From positions 16,336,001 to 16,400,000 of the forward strand of contig NC_134025.1 in assembly GCF_964204645.1 (NCBI RefSeq): DNA of 64,000 nt, written 5' to 3'. Shown here piece by piece: positions 20,400 through 31,880 of the stretch (the stretch's first letter is position 1; the number at the start of each line of letters is the position of its first letter). Below the pieces are notes generated by a model. That model saw nothing but the letters and a program-made list of their open reading frames with translations, was not told the DNA's origin and searched no databases. The position numbers and the translations under genes are program-made. Origin of the DNA: Tubulanus polymorphus. Lineage: Eukaryota; Nemertea; Palaeonemertea; Tubulaniformes; Tubulanidae.

Positions 20400-20743
20400 T
20401 TTTATTCGAAATCTATTTCATGGTGCCCTTTTTCATTCTTATCTTTATATATGAAATAGAAATCACCTGATCATGATTCTTCAATATCTTCACTAGATAA
20501 TCTATGAAATCTATCTGGTAAATATGTTCTGAATTTATATGTATTTCCTTTTAATCCTTCATATTCTAAGTGAATAACTAATTTATCTCCATATTTGTTA
20601 GTAACTGTATCAATATTTGTAATCAAATATTTCTTATGAATTTTTAATTCATTTAACTTCTTAAATTTATAATCTACAGATTTGACATTTGTAGTATCTT
20701 TGATTCTATTTAAGAATTCACTGTGTATTTGTTTACTCTCCAT
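20400..20743 (-). pseudogene. 117-residue early-type protein, truncated by a stop
   Basis: Open for 90 residues (20471-20743), then a stop replaces the conserved continuation that ends GHHEIDFE near 20404. The intact copy is in C at 33765-34118. The pattern KKYLITNIDTVTNKYGDKLVIHLE...YLPDR looks like an OB-fold single-strand-binding type protein often found beside Polinton PolB; this is a weak inference. Confidence 0.6.
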
Positions 20744-20802
20744 TTTAATAACATATCTTTTATTGAAATTGATTTTAGAAGTTATTAGATGAATATTTTA
20801 AG

Positions 20803-20924
20803 AGTAATAGGGAATAAGTTGTTTCAAGTCAAAGGTTGAAAGGTCGGAAAATAAATTCTAGTGCGCGAGAATTTATTTTTCGACCTTTCGACCTTCGGCT
20901 TGAAACAACTTATTCCCTATTACT
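20803..20924. repeat. Terminal palindrome of Polinton B
   Basis: 122-bp imperfect palindrome beginning AGTAATAGGGAATAAG and ending with its complement, arms including a TCAAAGGTTGAAAGGTCG block, centre TAGTGCGCGA. Same architecture as the ends of C and D. Confidence 0.85.
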
Positions 20925-21057
20925 AGTGACTTTATGGAATTACTCAACGACAATTGGCTTTAAACTCAACAAACATTATTAAAGAATGTTTCAAACAAAA
21001 TGCTTTATATAACAACATGAATAAACTTGTTTTACAAAACAAGAAAGTACATTTTGA

Positions 21058-21128
21058 ACTTTTGAATGGTCGAATCCCATTTATTCACAGTAACCTGTGA
21101 TTTGGCGATTCTCGGAGCCATCCTTCTT
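21058..21128. repeat. Right copy of the inverted repeat around remnant B
   Basis: Reverse complement of 13895-13961; see that entry. Followed by GATGACGTCA at 21129-21138. Confidence 0.7.
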
Positions 21129-23123
21129 GATGACGTCACTAACAAGTGGTCACGGCCGTACGCGTGCACTCATTTCTTTGAAAATCTAGCGAGCGGGCAC
21201 CGGTGCCCGCACGCTTATTTGCGGAGCGGGACTACGTGACGCTGCGCCCCGCCCCTTCGCGCTGAGAACTCGTGTTTACGGGCCTTAAACACTAGCATTG
21301 AATGTCGCTTATTCTCAGACCTTGTAGCGGAAATTCGTTTCATTTCGTTCTGTTCTTTTTATTTTCCAGCTGCAGTCCTCCCCAGTTTAGTCTAAAATTC
21401 ATATTAAATTCCTATTAAATTCATATTAAAAGTTTGTATGATGTAAAATAAAACCTTATAACTTATATTTGTAATTCTGAGACAAGAATGTTTAATGCTT
21501 TGGACTTAGGTCTGGTGGATTAGAAACTATTTTTATTTCTACCTTAATGAAATATAGTATGATTTAATCTGAATTCAAAAACTGTACCTAAAGACCTTTT
21601 CTATGTGTTCGGGTCATTCCCGGTTTGTATTTTTCGAGTTAATGTGCCTTAATCGATGTTCCCGTGCTGAAATCGATATTTTTATGCTGTGCTCTGTGCC
21701 CGAGATGGCGCCACTATACGGTTCTTAATTATATTGTGTACTCGGGGTGCTTTGTTTTAGCCAATTAGATGGGCTCTATAAAAGGCAAAAATGTGCTTTA
21801 TTAATTAGTCTCGGTGCACATTCTTAGGTGTGTATTACTAAGATTTTGAACTATGGGGGGAGTGATTAATCTAATTTTCTTAGTAAGTCATACTTAGCAC
21901 TGATTCTCTTTAAGTATTTCTTGGTCCTTATTCTCAAAGTTGTTTTTCTTCCAAGATGTTTTCGGAAAACAATCTTTCAGGGTTCAAGGAGGTTTTCTCC
22001 TTTGAATTATTCCCCGAAGGTATTCTTCTTTCCGATTTCCTCTCTTGGTTTTTCCCTCAACTTTTGGGTTTTCGGAATGGTGACCATCTCTTGCATGAAC
22101 ATAATAGGAAGAATGATTAAATAAATACTTAACTGGAACTATGATCAAATATAGCGAAAATTTTTATCTTTATTAAGAGCACTTGGAGTTACATTTTCTT
22201 TAGCGTAAAAGGAGTGCAGGGTTTAAGCAACTATTATTGAGTCGTAATGTTAGAATATCTGAAATCTTTATTCCTAATACTATTGAATTCTGGTGCGAGT
22301 CGTGCACTTGTATTAAGGGCAATATGCCTTTGTTAATCTCCTCCTTTGGTGGCCGGTTGGCCATCTTATCTACCTAAAATGTTGTAAATAAGAGATAACC
22401 TCCAGGTTGTGTATATATTGTTCATTGTTTGAAAATTTCCAAGAAATAATAAATAGTATTCAAGAGAATATTATCATAAACATAAAATTCGAAATCTTTG
22501 CCTTTTTCCCTAAACTATATTTGTGGTGTCGGATTTACTATCATTTGAGGAAAGGATTTTCTTGTGCATTTTTTGGGATTCTGTGACACCATAATATTCT
22601 TGAAGAATCGTGTGGGTTGGAGAGTTTAGGGCATCATGTAAGTCTTCAAAAGGGATAGAATTGAGGGCACCCTCTAGTGGGAGAGGCCAACTATTGGTGA
22701 ATGCTCCTCGTTTTATTTAGTTGGTATCTATTATTCTTTTTGAAGCTAAACGGCTGATCAGGTCGGCTGTGGAGGCCGGAAATACTTGTAGCGCTGGAAG
22801 CAGTCCTGTATTTCCTCCTCAGTCGGAGAGAAAGCTAGGGGATTTTTATTTTATTTGACTCATTCATGATTCTTCTATTAATTCTTTTGGTCACAGTTTT
22901 TCATTCATGCACACGCCTTTTTCATGGGTGATTTGTGAGGACATTCAGTCACCCGTGTTACCATTATGACTCATCACTGAGAATTAGGACTCCTTAAAGT
23001 ATTCTTACTCACCAGAGGAAGACTTGACATATTTTTGCGCGTTAAATCTCATGGAGGAAAACAAGAGAATTTTCCCCTTCTAGCTTCTCTACCTCCCAGA
23101 TGCTAGTGACGTGAGCGAACCCT
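21129..23123. other. Long non-coding stretch, possibly decayed retroelement
   Basis: No convincing gene. It holds a perfect 18-bp GC palindrome (21193-21210), a good TATA box (CTATAAAAGGC near 21777) and a GTGGTGTCGG near 22524 that could be a primer-binding site, which together hint at an old LTR unit. Short ORFs in it look random. Confidence 0.4.
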
Positions 23124-24755
23124 TGAAGCGACGCCTTTATGCAACTTTTTTAGCTCCGCTGTGACCGAAGGTCAGCGGAGCTGATGGGTTAGGGGGTTCG
23201 TCGTCGTCGTCCGTCCGGTGTTCGGTGTCCGGCGTCAACTTTTTCTTTATATCCCTACTAGTCCTACAGTTCTGATGGGATCTTGATGAAACTTGGTATG
23301 AATGATCTATGGGGGAGTGCCTACAAAAGTACAGAGCCATAATTTTGATTTTGCATAAATTATGCAAATTAGGGCTATTTTTAGATTTTCACTAAAATCG
23401 CTACTCCTCCATCGATTTTCAGCGGATTTCAATCAAACTTGGTATGAATGATCTATGGGGGAGTGCCTACAAAAGTACAGAGCCATATTTTTGATTTTGC
23501 ATAAATTATGCAAATTAGGGCTATTTTTAGATTTTCACTTAAATCGCTACTTCTACTTCAGTTTTCAGTAGATATCAACCAAACTTGGTACGAATGATGT
23601 ATGGGGGAGTGCCTACAAAAGTATAGAGCCATACTTTTGATTTTGCATAAATTATGCAAATTAGGGCTATTTTTAGATTTTCACTTAAATTGCTACTTCT
23701 ACTCCAGTTTTCAGTAGATTTCAACCAAACTTCATATGAATGATCTATTGGGGAGTGCCTACAAAAGTATAGAGCCATATTTTTGATTTTGCATAAATTG
23801 TGCAAATTAGGCCTTTTTTAGATTTTCCTTTCAATCGCTACTCCTCCAATTTTCAGCGGATTTCAAACTTAGTATGAATGTTTTTATAGGGGATTGTCTA
23901 AACCAGTATAGAGCCATATTCTAGATTATGCATAAATTTTGCAAATTAGGGATAATTTTTTTAGATTTTCACTTAAATCGCTACACCTTCTTCAGTTTTT
24001 ATCAAATTTGAATTAAACTTTTTATGAATGATCTATGGGATGATACCTACATAAGTATAGAGGATGTTTTGCAAATTAGTTCTATTTATAGATTTATCTT
24101 GTCTTCAAATCGCTACTATTCCTACAATTTTAATCAGATCAATTCCAAATTCGGTATGAATGTTCTATGGACCAAGGCCTATAAAGTTACAGAGTCATTT
24201 TTTAGAATTGTCCCCCTAGGGGCGCCCTTAGGGTGGAGTTTCTATTTCTTCAAATCGCTACTAGTCCTACAGTTTTAATCAGATCAATTCCAAATTTGGT
24301 ATGAATGTTCTATGGACCAAGGCCAAGTTGCAGAGCCATTTTTTTGATTCTTCCCTCAGGGGCGCCCCTTGGGGTGGAGTTTCTATTTCTTCAGATCGCT
24401 ACTAGTCCTATTGTTTTGATCAGATCAAGTCCAAATTTGGTATGAATGGTGTTTGGACCAATACCTACAAAGTACAGAGCCTTTTTTGGATTTGGCCAAA
24501 AGGGGGCACCCCTAGGTATGCAGCTTCTATTTCTTCAAGTCACACGCGGAGCTATATAAGCCGATAGGCTCCTTGTCCTTAAATGTATAGGATTATGGAA
24601 CGAGAGAGAGAGAGCTACCTGTATTCCCTCTTGGTCGAGGAAATTCCGAGAGTTGAGACCTTAGACTTGACATTATGAATTTTAACGGAAACGGAAGTAG
24701 ATTTTTGTAGTCACTTGCCAGAGCACGCTACCCCGAATCCCGGTATTCCGCTTCA
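23124..24755 (+). repeat. Candidate 5' LTR of the gag-bearing retrotransposon
   Basis: Begins TGAAGCG and ends CGCTTCA, a 7-bp inverted pair with the required TG...CA ends, and is followed two bases later by TGGTGGCAGCGGTGGGA, a primer-binding-site-like sequence. A TATATAAG lies near 24549. The 3' LTR is not in the window, so the boundaries are unproven; the tandem array inside may be a separate insertion. Confidence 0.35.
23260..24540. repeat. Tandem array of nine units, about 146 bp each
   Basis: The landmark TTGGTATGAATG (with variants) recurs near 23292, 23439, 23585, 23732, 23869, 24018, 24151, 24296 and 24438. Each unit continues with a TGCCTACAAAAGTA-type block, then a palindromic TTTGCATAAATTATGCAAA in the first units. 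Units diverge progressively toward 24540. The array is bracketed by AGCTCCGCT...AGCGGAGCT near 23152-23182 and GCGGAGCT near 24546. ORFs within it are chance. Confidence 0.85.
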
Positions 24756-25047
24756 AATGGTGGCAGCGGTGGGATCATCTTCGATATAAGCATATACGTG
24801 CATTATTACTATTTTTTTATCTATACGTTTTAGAGGTTTAGCCTTCCTTGGTGAGTGAGTCTCCGTAGAGTAATATAATCAGACACCCTCCATTTTCTCT
24901 TATCATTTTAACTACATTAAACTATAAAGGTTAGGTCAGGAAGTTTAGTTAGGTAGAAACCACAGCAGAGTTCGTTTATCGTTTTTCCGTGATAAAACTT
25001 TCTTTCATTCTTTTCATAGCGTATTTGTCTGTGAGTCTTTCGTGTGA

Positions 25048-25682
25048 ATGAGAATGAGTCGTCCGGCTACCCGCTCCATAACTAGATCTCTTGATACAAG
25101 TAGAAGTGCCGAAGATATTCGCCATTTAGCCGAAGCCAGGGATGAACCGGGTATACAGAGTCTGTCTAGGGGTGACGGACCTCGAGTTAATTCCTCGTCG
25201 ATGGATGTAGTATGTCCATATGTTTCCTCCGAGGCCTACAATTATAAAATGAAACCTGGAAGTTATACTGGTGATACTAGCTGGTCTGATTACCGTTTAA
25301 GTTTTGAAACCGTTTCTCGTATTAACTCGTGGCCTTATCAAAGCCGATTATCTTTTTGCTTCACTTCGGGGTGCAGCTAGACAGTTGGTCTGTGCAAAAC
25401 TTTCCTCAGGTGAAGCACTTAATTACTTTGAGATGTGCAAAGTTCTCGAATCAAGGTTCGGCAAAGGTGCCCATTTTCAGACCTATTTGGCTGAGCTCAA
25501 GAATCGCCGCCGTAAAAGACATGAATCCTTGCGAGAGTTGGGTCAATCTATTCTTGTTTCATGCGCACTTGCGTACCCAGATTTTCCGGGGGACCAACGC
25601 GAACAGATGGCGCGTATGCATTTTATTGAAGCTTTAGAAGATAAGGAAGTGAGATTAAAACTGTGGCAAACCAACTACCAAA
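25048..25682 (+). pseudogene. Gypsy-type gag, 5' part, interrupted by Polinton C
   Basis: First frame 25048-25330 ends in MKPGSYTGDTSWSDYRLSF; a one-base shift near 25330 moves coding to the frame with ADYLFASLRGAARQLV and LESRFGKGAHFQTYLAELK, typical capsid-domain gag features. Coding is cut exactly at the Polinton C target duplication (25677-25682) and resumes at 38657. A leader of about 290 bp separates it from the primer-binding site. Confidence 0.75.
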
Positions 25683-25871
25683 AGTAATAGGGGTAATGGG
25701 CTTTCAGATCAAAGGTCGAAGGGTCGAGCTCGTAAAAAAATGAAAATAACAATAATTTACAGTTGAATTAGTCGCGCACACTCCTAATTCAACTGTAAAT
25801 TATTGTTATTTTCATTTTTTACTCACTCGCCCCTTCAACCTTTAACCTGAAAGCCCATTACCCCTATTACT
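25683..25871. repeat. Left terminal palindrome of Polinton C (189 bp)
   Basis: Imperfect palindrome: outer arm AGTAATAGGGG... with a TCAAAGGTCGAAGGGTCGAG block, centre GTCGCGCACACTC, inner arm returning to CCCCTATTACT. The right end (38462-38650) is its reverse complement. Confidence 0.9.
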
Positions 25872-26163
25872 CTTAAAATGTTCATATATATATATATATA
25901 AACATAATTTACATGAATAACATATGAATTGATAGATTATTCAATATAAAGTGTGAGTAAAGTGTTAGTAAAAAAGTAACGAGTAATTAACGAGCTCTTA
26001 TAGAATAGATATATAGATATATTTACAACATTATTTCAATATTTATATTTGTATGAGTTAGATTTTTAAACATTAAAAGTGTTAGTAAAGTGTGATTGAA
26101 ATAATACATGATATAAATCATTGAACTTCTAAAATCAATTTAAAAAAAAATTTTGATATTAAA

Positions 26164-26451
26164 ATGGAAGCAAATAAGTACTACTGCCCAACATGTAATA
26201 TCAATATAGATAAATCCCAAAAAGCAAGACACAATAAAACTAAAACACATTTAGAGAATAAATTGAAATTAGAATATGAAGATGATATATTAGAAACTAA
26301 ATTAGATGAATTAAAGAATGAAAAAGAAACATATAAATGTGATACATGTAATCAATCATTCAGTGATAAAAGATATTATAAAGAACATTTAAAATCTAAA
26401 AGTCATATTAGAAATAAGAATAATGATATTTTAAGGAATGAAAAAGGATGA
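26164..26451 (+). pseudogene. Duplicated PolB 5' fragment inside the left TIR
   Basis: Encodes the first about 90 residues of this lineage's PolB (YYCPTCNINIDKSQKARH and YKCDTCNQSFSDKRYY zinc fingers) and then breaks off after ILRNEKG. It is nearly identical to the 5' end of the real PolB at 38172, so the TIR has been extended into the gene, making the repeat about 750 bp. Confidence 0.85.
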
Positions 26452-26518
26452 CGTTAGTCGAAGAAATGGAAGAGGATTCTAAAATGTTAATCAATTTTAA
26501 TAAGAATATGTATAATAA

Positions 26519-27313
26519 ATGGAGCCGGAACAATCACAAGCTATAAATATAAACAATAATGGTGTAATAAATATATGCTATAAGAAATGTAATAAGTGTG
26601 AATTGAATAAATCATTAACAGAATTTCAAAAAAATGAAACTAAAAAAGATGGCAAACAAACATATTGCAAAAGCTGTACTAAACTATACAATAACAAATT
26701 TCTTGAAAATAATCCAAATTATTCAACACAATATTATATGGATAATATTGAAAAATTCAAAGTTAGAAATAAACAATGGAGAGAAAATCACTCCAGATTA
26801 TATAACAAAATATATGAGAGAATGGAGGGATAATAATAGAGAATATTATAAAGCGTATCAAAATAATTATAAGAAAGAAAGATATCAAACAGATTTTAAT
26901 TACAAATTGAAAAAATGTTTAAGATCTAAAGTATCAAAATTATTCAGTAAAGAAAACCACTCAGTTACACCAGCACATTTATTGGATAATTTTTCAGTTC
27001 AGATAATTTTTTTAAATCATGGATAATATATCAATTCGATGATAAAATGAATATAAATAATTATGGCAATTATTTTCATATTGATCATGTGTTACCAATA
27101 TCTAAATTTGACATGAATGATGAATATGATAAAAAGTTAATTTGGAATTGGAAAAACTTGAGACCTCTTGAAAAGAATGAAAATATGATTAAACATGACA
27201 AACTAGATTTACAGTTATATTTAGAACAGTTAACAAAAGTAAAGAAATTCATTGAATTATGGAACAATAATCCAAATAATGAACAATATGTTGAATCTTT
27301 ATTGAGTGGTTAA
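26519..27313 (+). pseudogene. HNH endonuclease-like gene, frameshifted
   Basis: N-terminal zinc-ribbon-like part (KCNKCELNKSLTEFQKN, TYCKSCTK) in one frame, middle in another, C-terminal HNH core in a third (27047-27313: HIDHVLPISKF and WKNLRPLEKNENM). The H-x-D-H and N residues of the HNH fold are visible. Comparable to viral free-standing homing-type HNH nucleases. Also in D at 57828-58503. Confidence 0.75.
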
Positions 27314-27531
27314 AGATTAATATATCTCAAATGAAATATAATAAAAATTACATAACTTCAACTATCTATTATTTCTATTATATTTTTAATATTTTCTTTT
27401 CAAAAAAGAATACTTTATATCACAAATAAAAAATACTACAAAAACAATAACTAATACTAGAATTCTTTAACTTTAACTATCTTGTATCAGAATACTTATA
27501 ATATTTTTCTTATTAAATTTCTCTAATATTA

Positions 27532-28134
27532 ATGTCAAAGAAATCGAGTAAGAATAGTATTGATATTGAAAAAACATTAGATGATTTGGGCATAAGTGAT
27601 AATAAGGATCAAGTTGTTTCTAATTCTATTCAAGTTAATTACAATATTGATTATGAATACTACTTATATTGTAAGCACCATCTAGAATTATTAATTGCTA
27701 GTGGTAAATGTAATCAGTTTATTGGGAAAATAATAACTTTTCAAGAATTAGATGCTATGAAACCAGATAAAGTAATAAAATATTTTAAGATTTATGAAGA
27801 GGCAAGATTGGCCCGAATAAATGATTCTATTTCAGATGGTATTGTCAAATGTTATTCTAAGTTATGTAACCAGTTAATACCAATTGATGATGAAAATAAA
27901 TTATATAGTGATTTGAAAAATGACTACTTAGTTATGACTGAATTACAAAAATGGGTTGGTTATGCTTTATTTCAATTAGGATCGGTTATGACATTAATTT
28001 CTACTGGCGTCATAACATTTTCGAACATCAAACCTATGGAATATAAATCAGGTAAGAACGAAACAGATGTACTACAACCAAACGTCGAAACAGAAAATGA
28101 ATCAGAACAAAAATTAACTAAAATAAATGAGTGA
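27532..28134 (+). CDS. 200-residue Polinton protein, one hydrophobic segment
   Basis: Intact in C, broken in D (56894). Charged N-terminus, helical middle (KIYEEARLARINDSI), a hydrophobic stretch LFQLGSVMTLISTGVITF near 145-165, then an acidic tail. No known domain. The stop overlaps the next gene's start by eight bases (ATGAGTGA). Confidence 0.65.
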   Translation: MSKKSSKNSIDIEKTLDDLGISDNKDQVVSNSIQVNYNIDYEYYLYCKHHLELLIASGKCNQFIGKIITFQELDAMKPDKVIKYFKIYEEARLARINDSISDGIVKCYSKLCNQLIPIDDENKLYSDLKNDYLVMTELQKWVGYALFQLGSVMTLISTGVITFSNIKPMEYKSGKNETDVLQPNVETENESEQKLTKINE

Positions 28135-28498
28135 TGGAGTTAAGAAAAAGGCTAGATCAGAGAAACAAATTAAATGGGCAAGAGAATTAGGTAAAAGATC
28201 TTCAGAATTAAAAAAGCTAAGAAAAAGAAATTAACTGATATAAATGAATCACAGAAATTATCTGATATTGATTCAAATAATAATCCATCTGATTCTTCTA
28301 ATGCTGGAAGTAATTATAAATTATATATTACAATTGGATTAGTAACAGTTATTATATTCTCTGGTGTAATATATAAATATAAGTATAAATCTGATTATAA
28401 CAATAATGATTCCAATGATAATAAACCTATCATACCAGAAAATAAGTCAAATCATAAAGCCATTGAAACTAAATCTAAATTATTATTAATGGATAAAA
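28127..28498 (+). pseudogene. Single-TM basic protein, frameshifted
   Basis: Counterpart of the intact D protein at 56533-56901. Basic N-terminus (KKARSEKQIKWAREL), a membrane segment (YITIGLVTVIIFSGVIY) and a charged tail. One frame change near 28215 breaks it. Confidence 0.6.
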
Positions 28499-28502
28499 TA
28501 AG

Positions 28503-29586
28503 ATGAAAAAAGAACAATATTTAAGAGAGTTATATTATAACCCAGAAAGTGAAGTATCATATTCTAACGTTACAGAATTATGGGGTAAAATTAAATCTGA
28601 TAAGGAAAATGGCAATATAAAATATAGTGAACTAAGATTATGGTTACAAAATCAACCAACATATCAAATCCACAAGAAAATGGATAAAACTTATTCAACA
28701 AGAAAAGTTATGGTTTCATATATCTTTCAACAATGGCAAGCAGATTTAATTGACATGAAGAACTTAGAAGAATACAACAAAGGATATTTCTGGATACTGA
28801 ATGTTATAGACATATTCAGTAGATACGCATGGTCAATTCCAATCAAAAATAAAACTGGAATAGAAGTTACAAATGCTTTTAAATCAATATTTAAAGAAGC
28901 TATTCCAGATAAGATACAATTTGATGAAGGTAAGGAATTTTATAACAAACATTTTAAAAAACTATTATCCGATAACGATGTAGATTATTTTTCAACACAC
29001 TCAGATAAAAAAGCATCTATTATAGAAAGATATTAATAAAACATTGAAAACTAGAATGTGGAAATATTTTACTGCTAATGAAACATATAAATATATCGAT
29101 GTATTAGATGATTTAGTGAAAGGTTATAATAATTCTAAACATAGTTCTATAAATATGAAACCTATACAAGCTAGAAAAGAAGATAATTCAGAAATAGTTT
29201 GGAATAATTTATATGGAGCGTTTGTTACACATGATTTCGGTTAACCTAGATTCAAAATTGGACAACACGTAAGAATATCTAAATATAGAAAAACATTTTA
29301 TAAAGGTTAAACTCCAAATTTTACTGAAGAAATATTCAAGATTAAAAAGATAATATTAACTAAACCTTTTGTTTATAAATTAGAAGATCTAAAAGATGAA
29401 GAAATATTAGGTTATTTCTATGAACAAGAATTATCACTTGTACCAAATTCAGATGAAATAGAATACAAAATAGAAAAAGTATTGAAAACAAAAACTCTTA
29501 AAGGAAAAAAGTATTCTTTGGTGAAATATAAAGGATATGATGGTAATTTAATGAATGGATTTTATCTAGTAAAATTAAAAGAATAA
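28503..29586 (+). pseudogene. INT: Integrase with chromodomain, several stops
   Basis: 28503-29036 has DLIDMKN and QFDEGKEFYNKH with the first two catalytic Asp; the catalytic Glu lies in KKASIIERY, after which stops begin. 29044-29244 continues, then stops near 29243 and 29310, then KIEKVLKTKTLKGKKYSLVKYKGY of the chromodomain. Collinear with the intact D integrase but lacks the 27-bp insertion found there. Confidence 0.88.
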
Positions 29587-30080
29587 ATGAATAAAGATAT
29601 ATTTATATTTGAACCGCATAATATGTTAGTTACTGGAGTAACCAATTGTGGTAAAACACATTTCATATTAGATTTGTTAGAAACTATTTATAAGAATCAT
29701 TTTGATAATATAATATTATTCTGTCCTACTTATGAAATGAATAAAACATATAATAGAGATATAGTTAAGATAAAAAAGTTTATTATATTAGATCCTAAAA
29801 CAGTAAAAGAAAATTTAGATAATTGTATAAAAATAGCAATTGATACTTATAAAGGATCAAATACATTATTCATTATAGATGATTGCGTAATTTTACATGA
29901 TTCAAAAGTTAGAGAAAGTGAGTTATGTTATCTAGCTTTCTCTGGGAGACATTTTGGGATAACAACATGGGTTTTAAATCAAAAATATAATTCAATTGTT
30001 AAAGACTTTAGGGAGAATATAAGATTTCTTGGATTTCTTGGATTCTTACTCGTACGTCTAGTATATAGTTATATAAATTA
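29587..30080 (+). pseudogene. ATP: Packaging ATPase, C-terminus lost
   Basis: Walker A GVTNCGKTHF near residues 17-26, Walker B TLFIIDDCV near 98-106, and ITTWVLNQKYNS of the sensor region are present; after about residue 148 the sequence leaves the family and ends in unrelated codons. The last quarter seen in D (FYNKDKKSMQQSLEE) is missing. Confidence 0.85.
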
Positions 30081-30092
30081 GTTTTATAATAA

Positions 30093-30480
30093 TTATTCTA
30101 ATTTTGTTTCTAATATATTTATAAAATCATCTCTGTTTATATCTAATTCACCAAAAGTCTTAGGTAGATTTATTAATTTTAATTGAGCCATCTTACCATA
30201 ATAATTAGTAGGTATATTAGCTTTTTCTCTTAATTTTTCTAAGTATTCATCAAAATCATCATAATCAAAATCAAAATGATTTCCAAAATTTTGTATTAGA
30301 TAACTTAAATCTATTTTTCTAAAATATAATAATTTGTATATTTGTTTAGGATTATCTTCTGCATAAGCTAATAATTTATCAAATAACAACTTATAGAATA
30401 TTTAATATTGGTTAGTTTTAGGATTAAAATATCTGATATATTTATTTGGGTTATTTAACAATGGTATCATACTCACCATT
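30093..30480 (-). pseudogene. Unknown acidic protein, one frameshift
   Basis: Short start frame from 30480 (MVSMIPLLNNPNKYIRY), then after a shift near 30400 an open 98-codon frame rich in Asp and Leu (YLIQNFGNHFDFDYDDF, INLPKTFGELDI). No known domain. No counterpart seen in D. Confidence 0.45.
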
Positions 30481-30506
30481 TTATAAACATTAATTAGATG
30501 TAACTT

Positions 30507-31302
30507 CTATTTATAATGAGTATTTTCATCAACAGGTTCAATTTTCTTATTACAATATTGGCACATTTTATTTCTTTCTATTTCTTCTAATTTCTTTTCA
30601 TGTTCTTCTAACTTCCTTTCATTTTCGATATGCGCTTGAGATTTTTTATGTTTAGAAAAATTACTTTTAGAAATATCTAAATCACAAATGTTACAATGTT
30701 TTTTAGAATCATCAATTGTTTCATTACCATTAGTTTCAATTGTATCAACATTATCTGTTTTATTATCTATGGTATCATTTGTTTCAATTGTATTAACATT
30801 ATCTATGATATTATCTATTATATTATTATCAGATATATTATTATCATTATTATTCTTTTCTTTTTCTATATGTTTATTTGATTTCTTATGTGATGCCCAA
30901 TTTTTATATGATATATATTTCTTACATACATCACAATATTTTTTCATTTGTCTTTTTGGTTTTGATATCAGGTTCAATCTTATCATTATTAGATGTAGTA
31001 GGTATTACATTATTAGATGTAGAAGGTATTACATTATTAGATGTAGTAGGTATTACATTATTAGATGTAGTAGGTATTACATTATTAGATGTAGAAGGTA
31101 TTGCATTATCATCAATTACATTACTTAAATTATCAACAACTTCACTTTTATTATTATCGATTTCTATTAGTTTAGTTTTATAAATTTTGAAAATAGGATC
31201 AAATATCAAAGCTATATTACGAGGTATTACATAATACAAACCATCATTATTTTCATGTGTATCGATGTATGGAATATGTTTATATACTTTACCTCCTTCC
31301 AT
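30507..31302 (-). pseudogene. Repeat-linker zinc-finger protein, frameshifted
   Basis: N-terminal half (30931-31302) starts MEGGKVYKHIPYIDTHENN and carries five 8-residue repeats NNVIP(S/T)TS encoded by 24-bp units (about 30995-31115). After a shift near 30950 the C-terminal half has three CxxC-H-type fingers (YCDVCKKYI, HCNICDLDI, CQYCNKKIE) separated by Asn/Asp/Ile-rich linkers. The D homologue at 53506 shares the N-terminal half only. Confidence 0.6.
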
Positions 31303-31336
31303 TTATTATATAAATTTTAATTAAAGTTAAAATTCT

Positions 31337-31824
31337 AATACATAACACTATTCAATTGAGAATTTACAATATTTAATTGCGCGTCAGATATAATATAAAT
31401 GTGCATTTTAAAATTTTTGGTTCCTTTATTCTTTGTCATGAATAATTGTATTCCATCTTTTGCGTTCTGTAATTTTTTTCCAGAACCATGTAATGAATTA
31501 TCCTCTGTTGTTCATTCCAACTAATTCCACATCCTGTTGTTGCGCAATAAACAGCAAAATTTAATTGGTTCTGCCAATACTTCATATTAGATTTTAATAA
31601 CCATTGTTTTGCCTCATTTAAATTTTTGAAATTAATTGTATACACATGAAATATATTTTCCATCTTTACATGAAAATTATTGCTTTCAGTAACATAAATA
31701 TATAAATCAATTAATGAATTTAAAACTTCATTTCTATATGTAATATCTTTATTAAAATCTATTGCAGGAATATTATATTTAATTTATTTATTATATTGGA
31801 AAGCTTTTGGAAAACTATCTGCCA
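31337..31824 (-). pseudogene. Fusion scar: capsid C-terminus joined to 380-residue-protein N-terminus
   Basis: 31337-31512 matches the capsid 3' end of D (about 53300-53473). From 31513 to 31824 the sequence matches the first part of the gene at 49280 (KQWLLKSNMKYWQNQLNFAVY, CATTGCGISWN). The two are back to front relative to the module order, so about 4 kb (rest of that gene, coiled-coil gene, most of the capsid gene) has been deleted. Confidence 0.75.
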
Positions 31825-31880
31825 TTTATATAACTAAAAAATTAAGAATTTATTAATTCTTTTAATAATTTATCTTGTTC

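Larger units (their letters stand above)
13957..20924. mobile_element. Polinton remnant B (AT-rich lineage), PolB lost
   Basis: Decayed element of the same family as C and D: integrase remnant, capsid, membrane/coiled-coil protein, the 380-residue protein, small membrane proteins, penton-like and OB-type genes, and a terminal palindrome at 20803-20924. PolB, ATPase and HNH genes are missing and the left terminus is absent. Integrase and capsid module lie on the same strand, unlike D where they converge, so an inversion or fusion has occurred. Confidence 0.88.

Noticed and set aside
21921-22124. 67-codon plus-strand ORF as a membrane protein
   Set aside because: Phe-rich composition comes from T-rich sequence; no support from context.
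23137-23805. Two similar minus-strand ORFs with MHNLCKIK starts
   Set aside because: They arise from the tandem repeat unit and have no coding properties.
23260-24540. CRISPR-like array of repeats
   Set aside because: Units are long, contiguous and diverging with no unique spacers; eukaryotic context.
30688-31183. Plus-strand ORFs rich in Ile/Leu/Tyr
   Set aside because: Antisense shadows of the repeat-linker zinc-finger gene on the minus strand.
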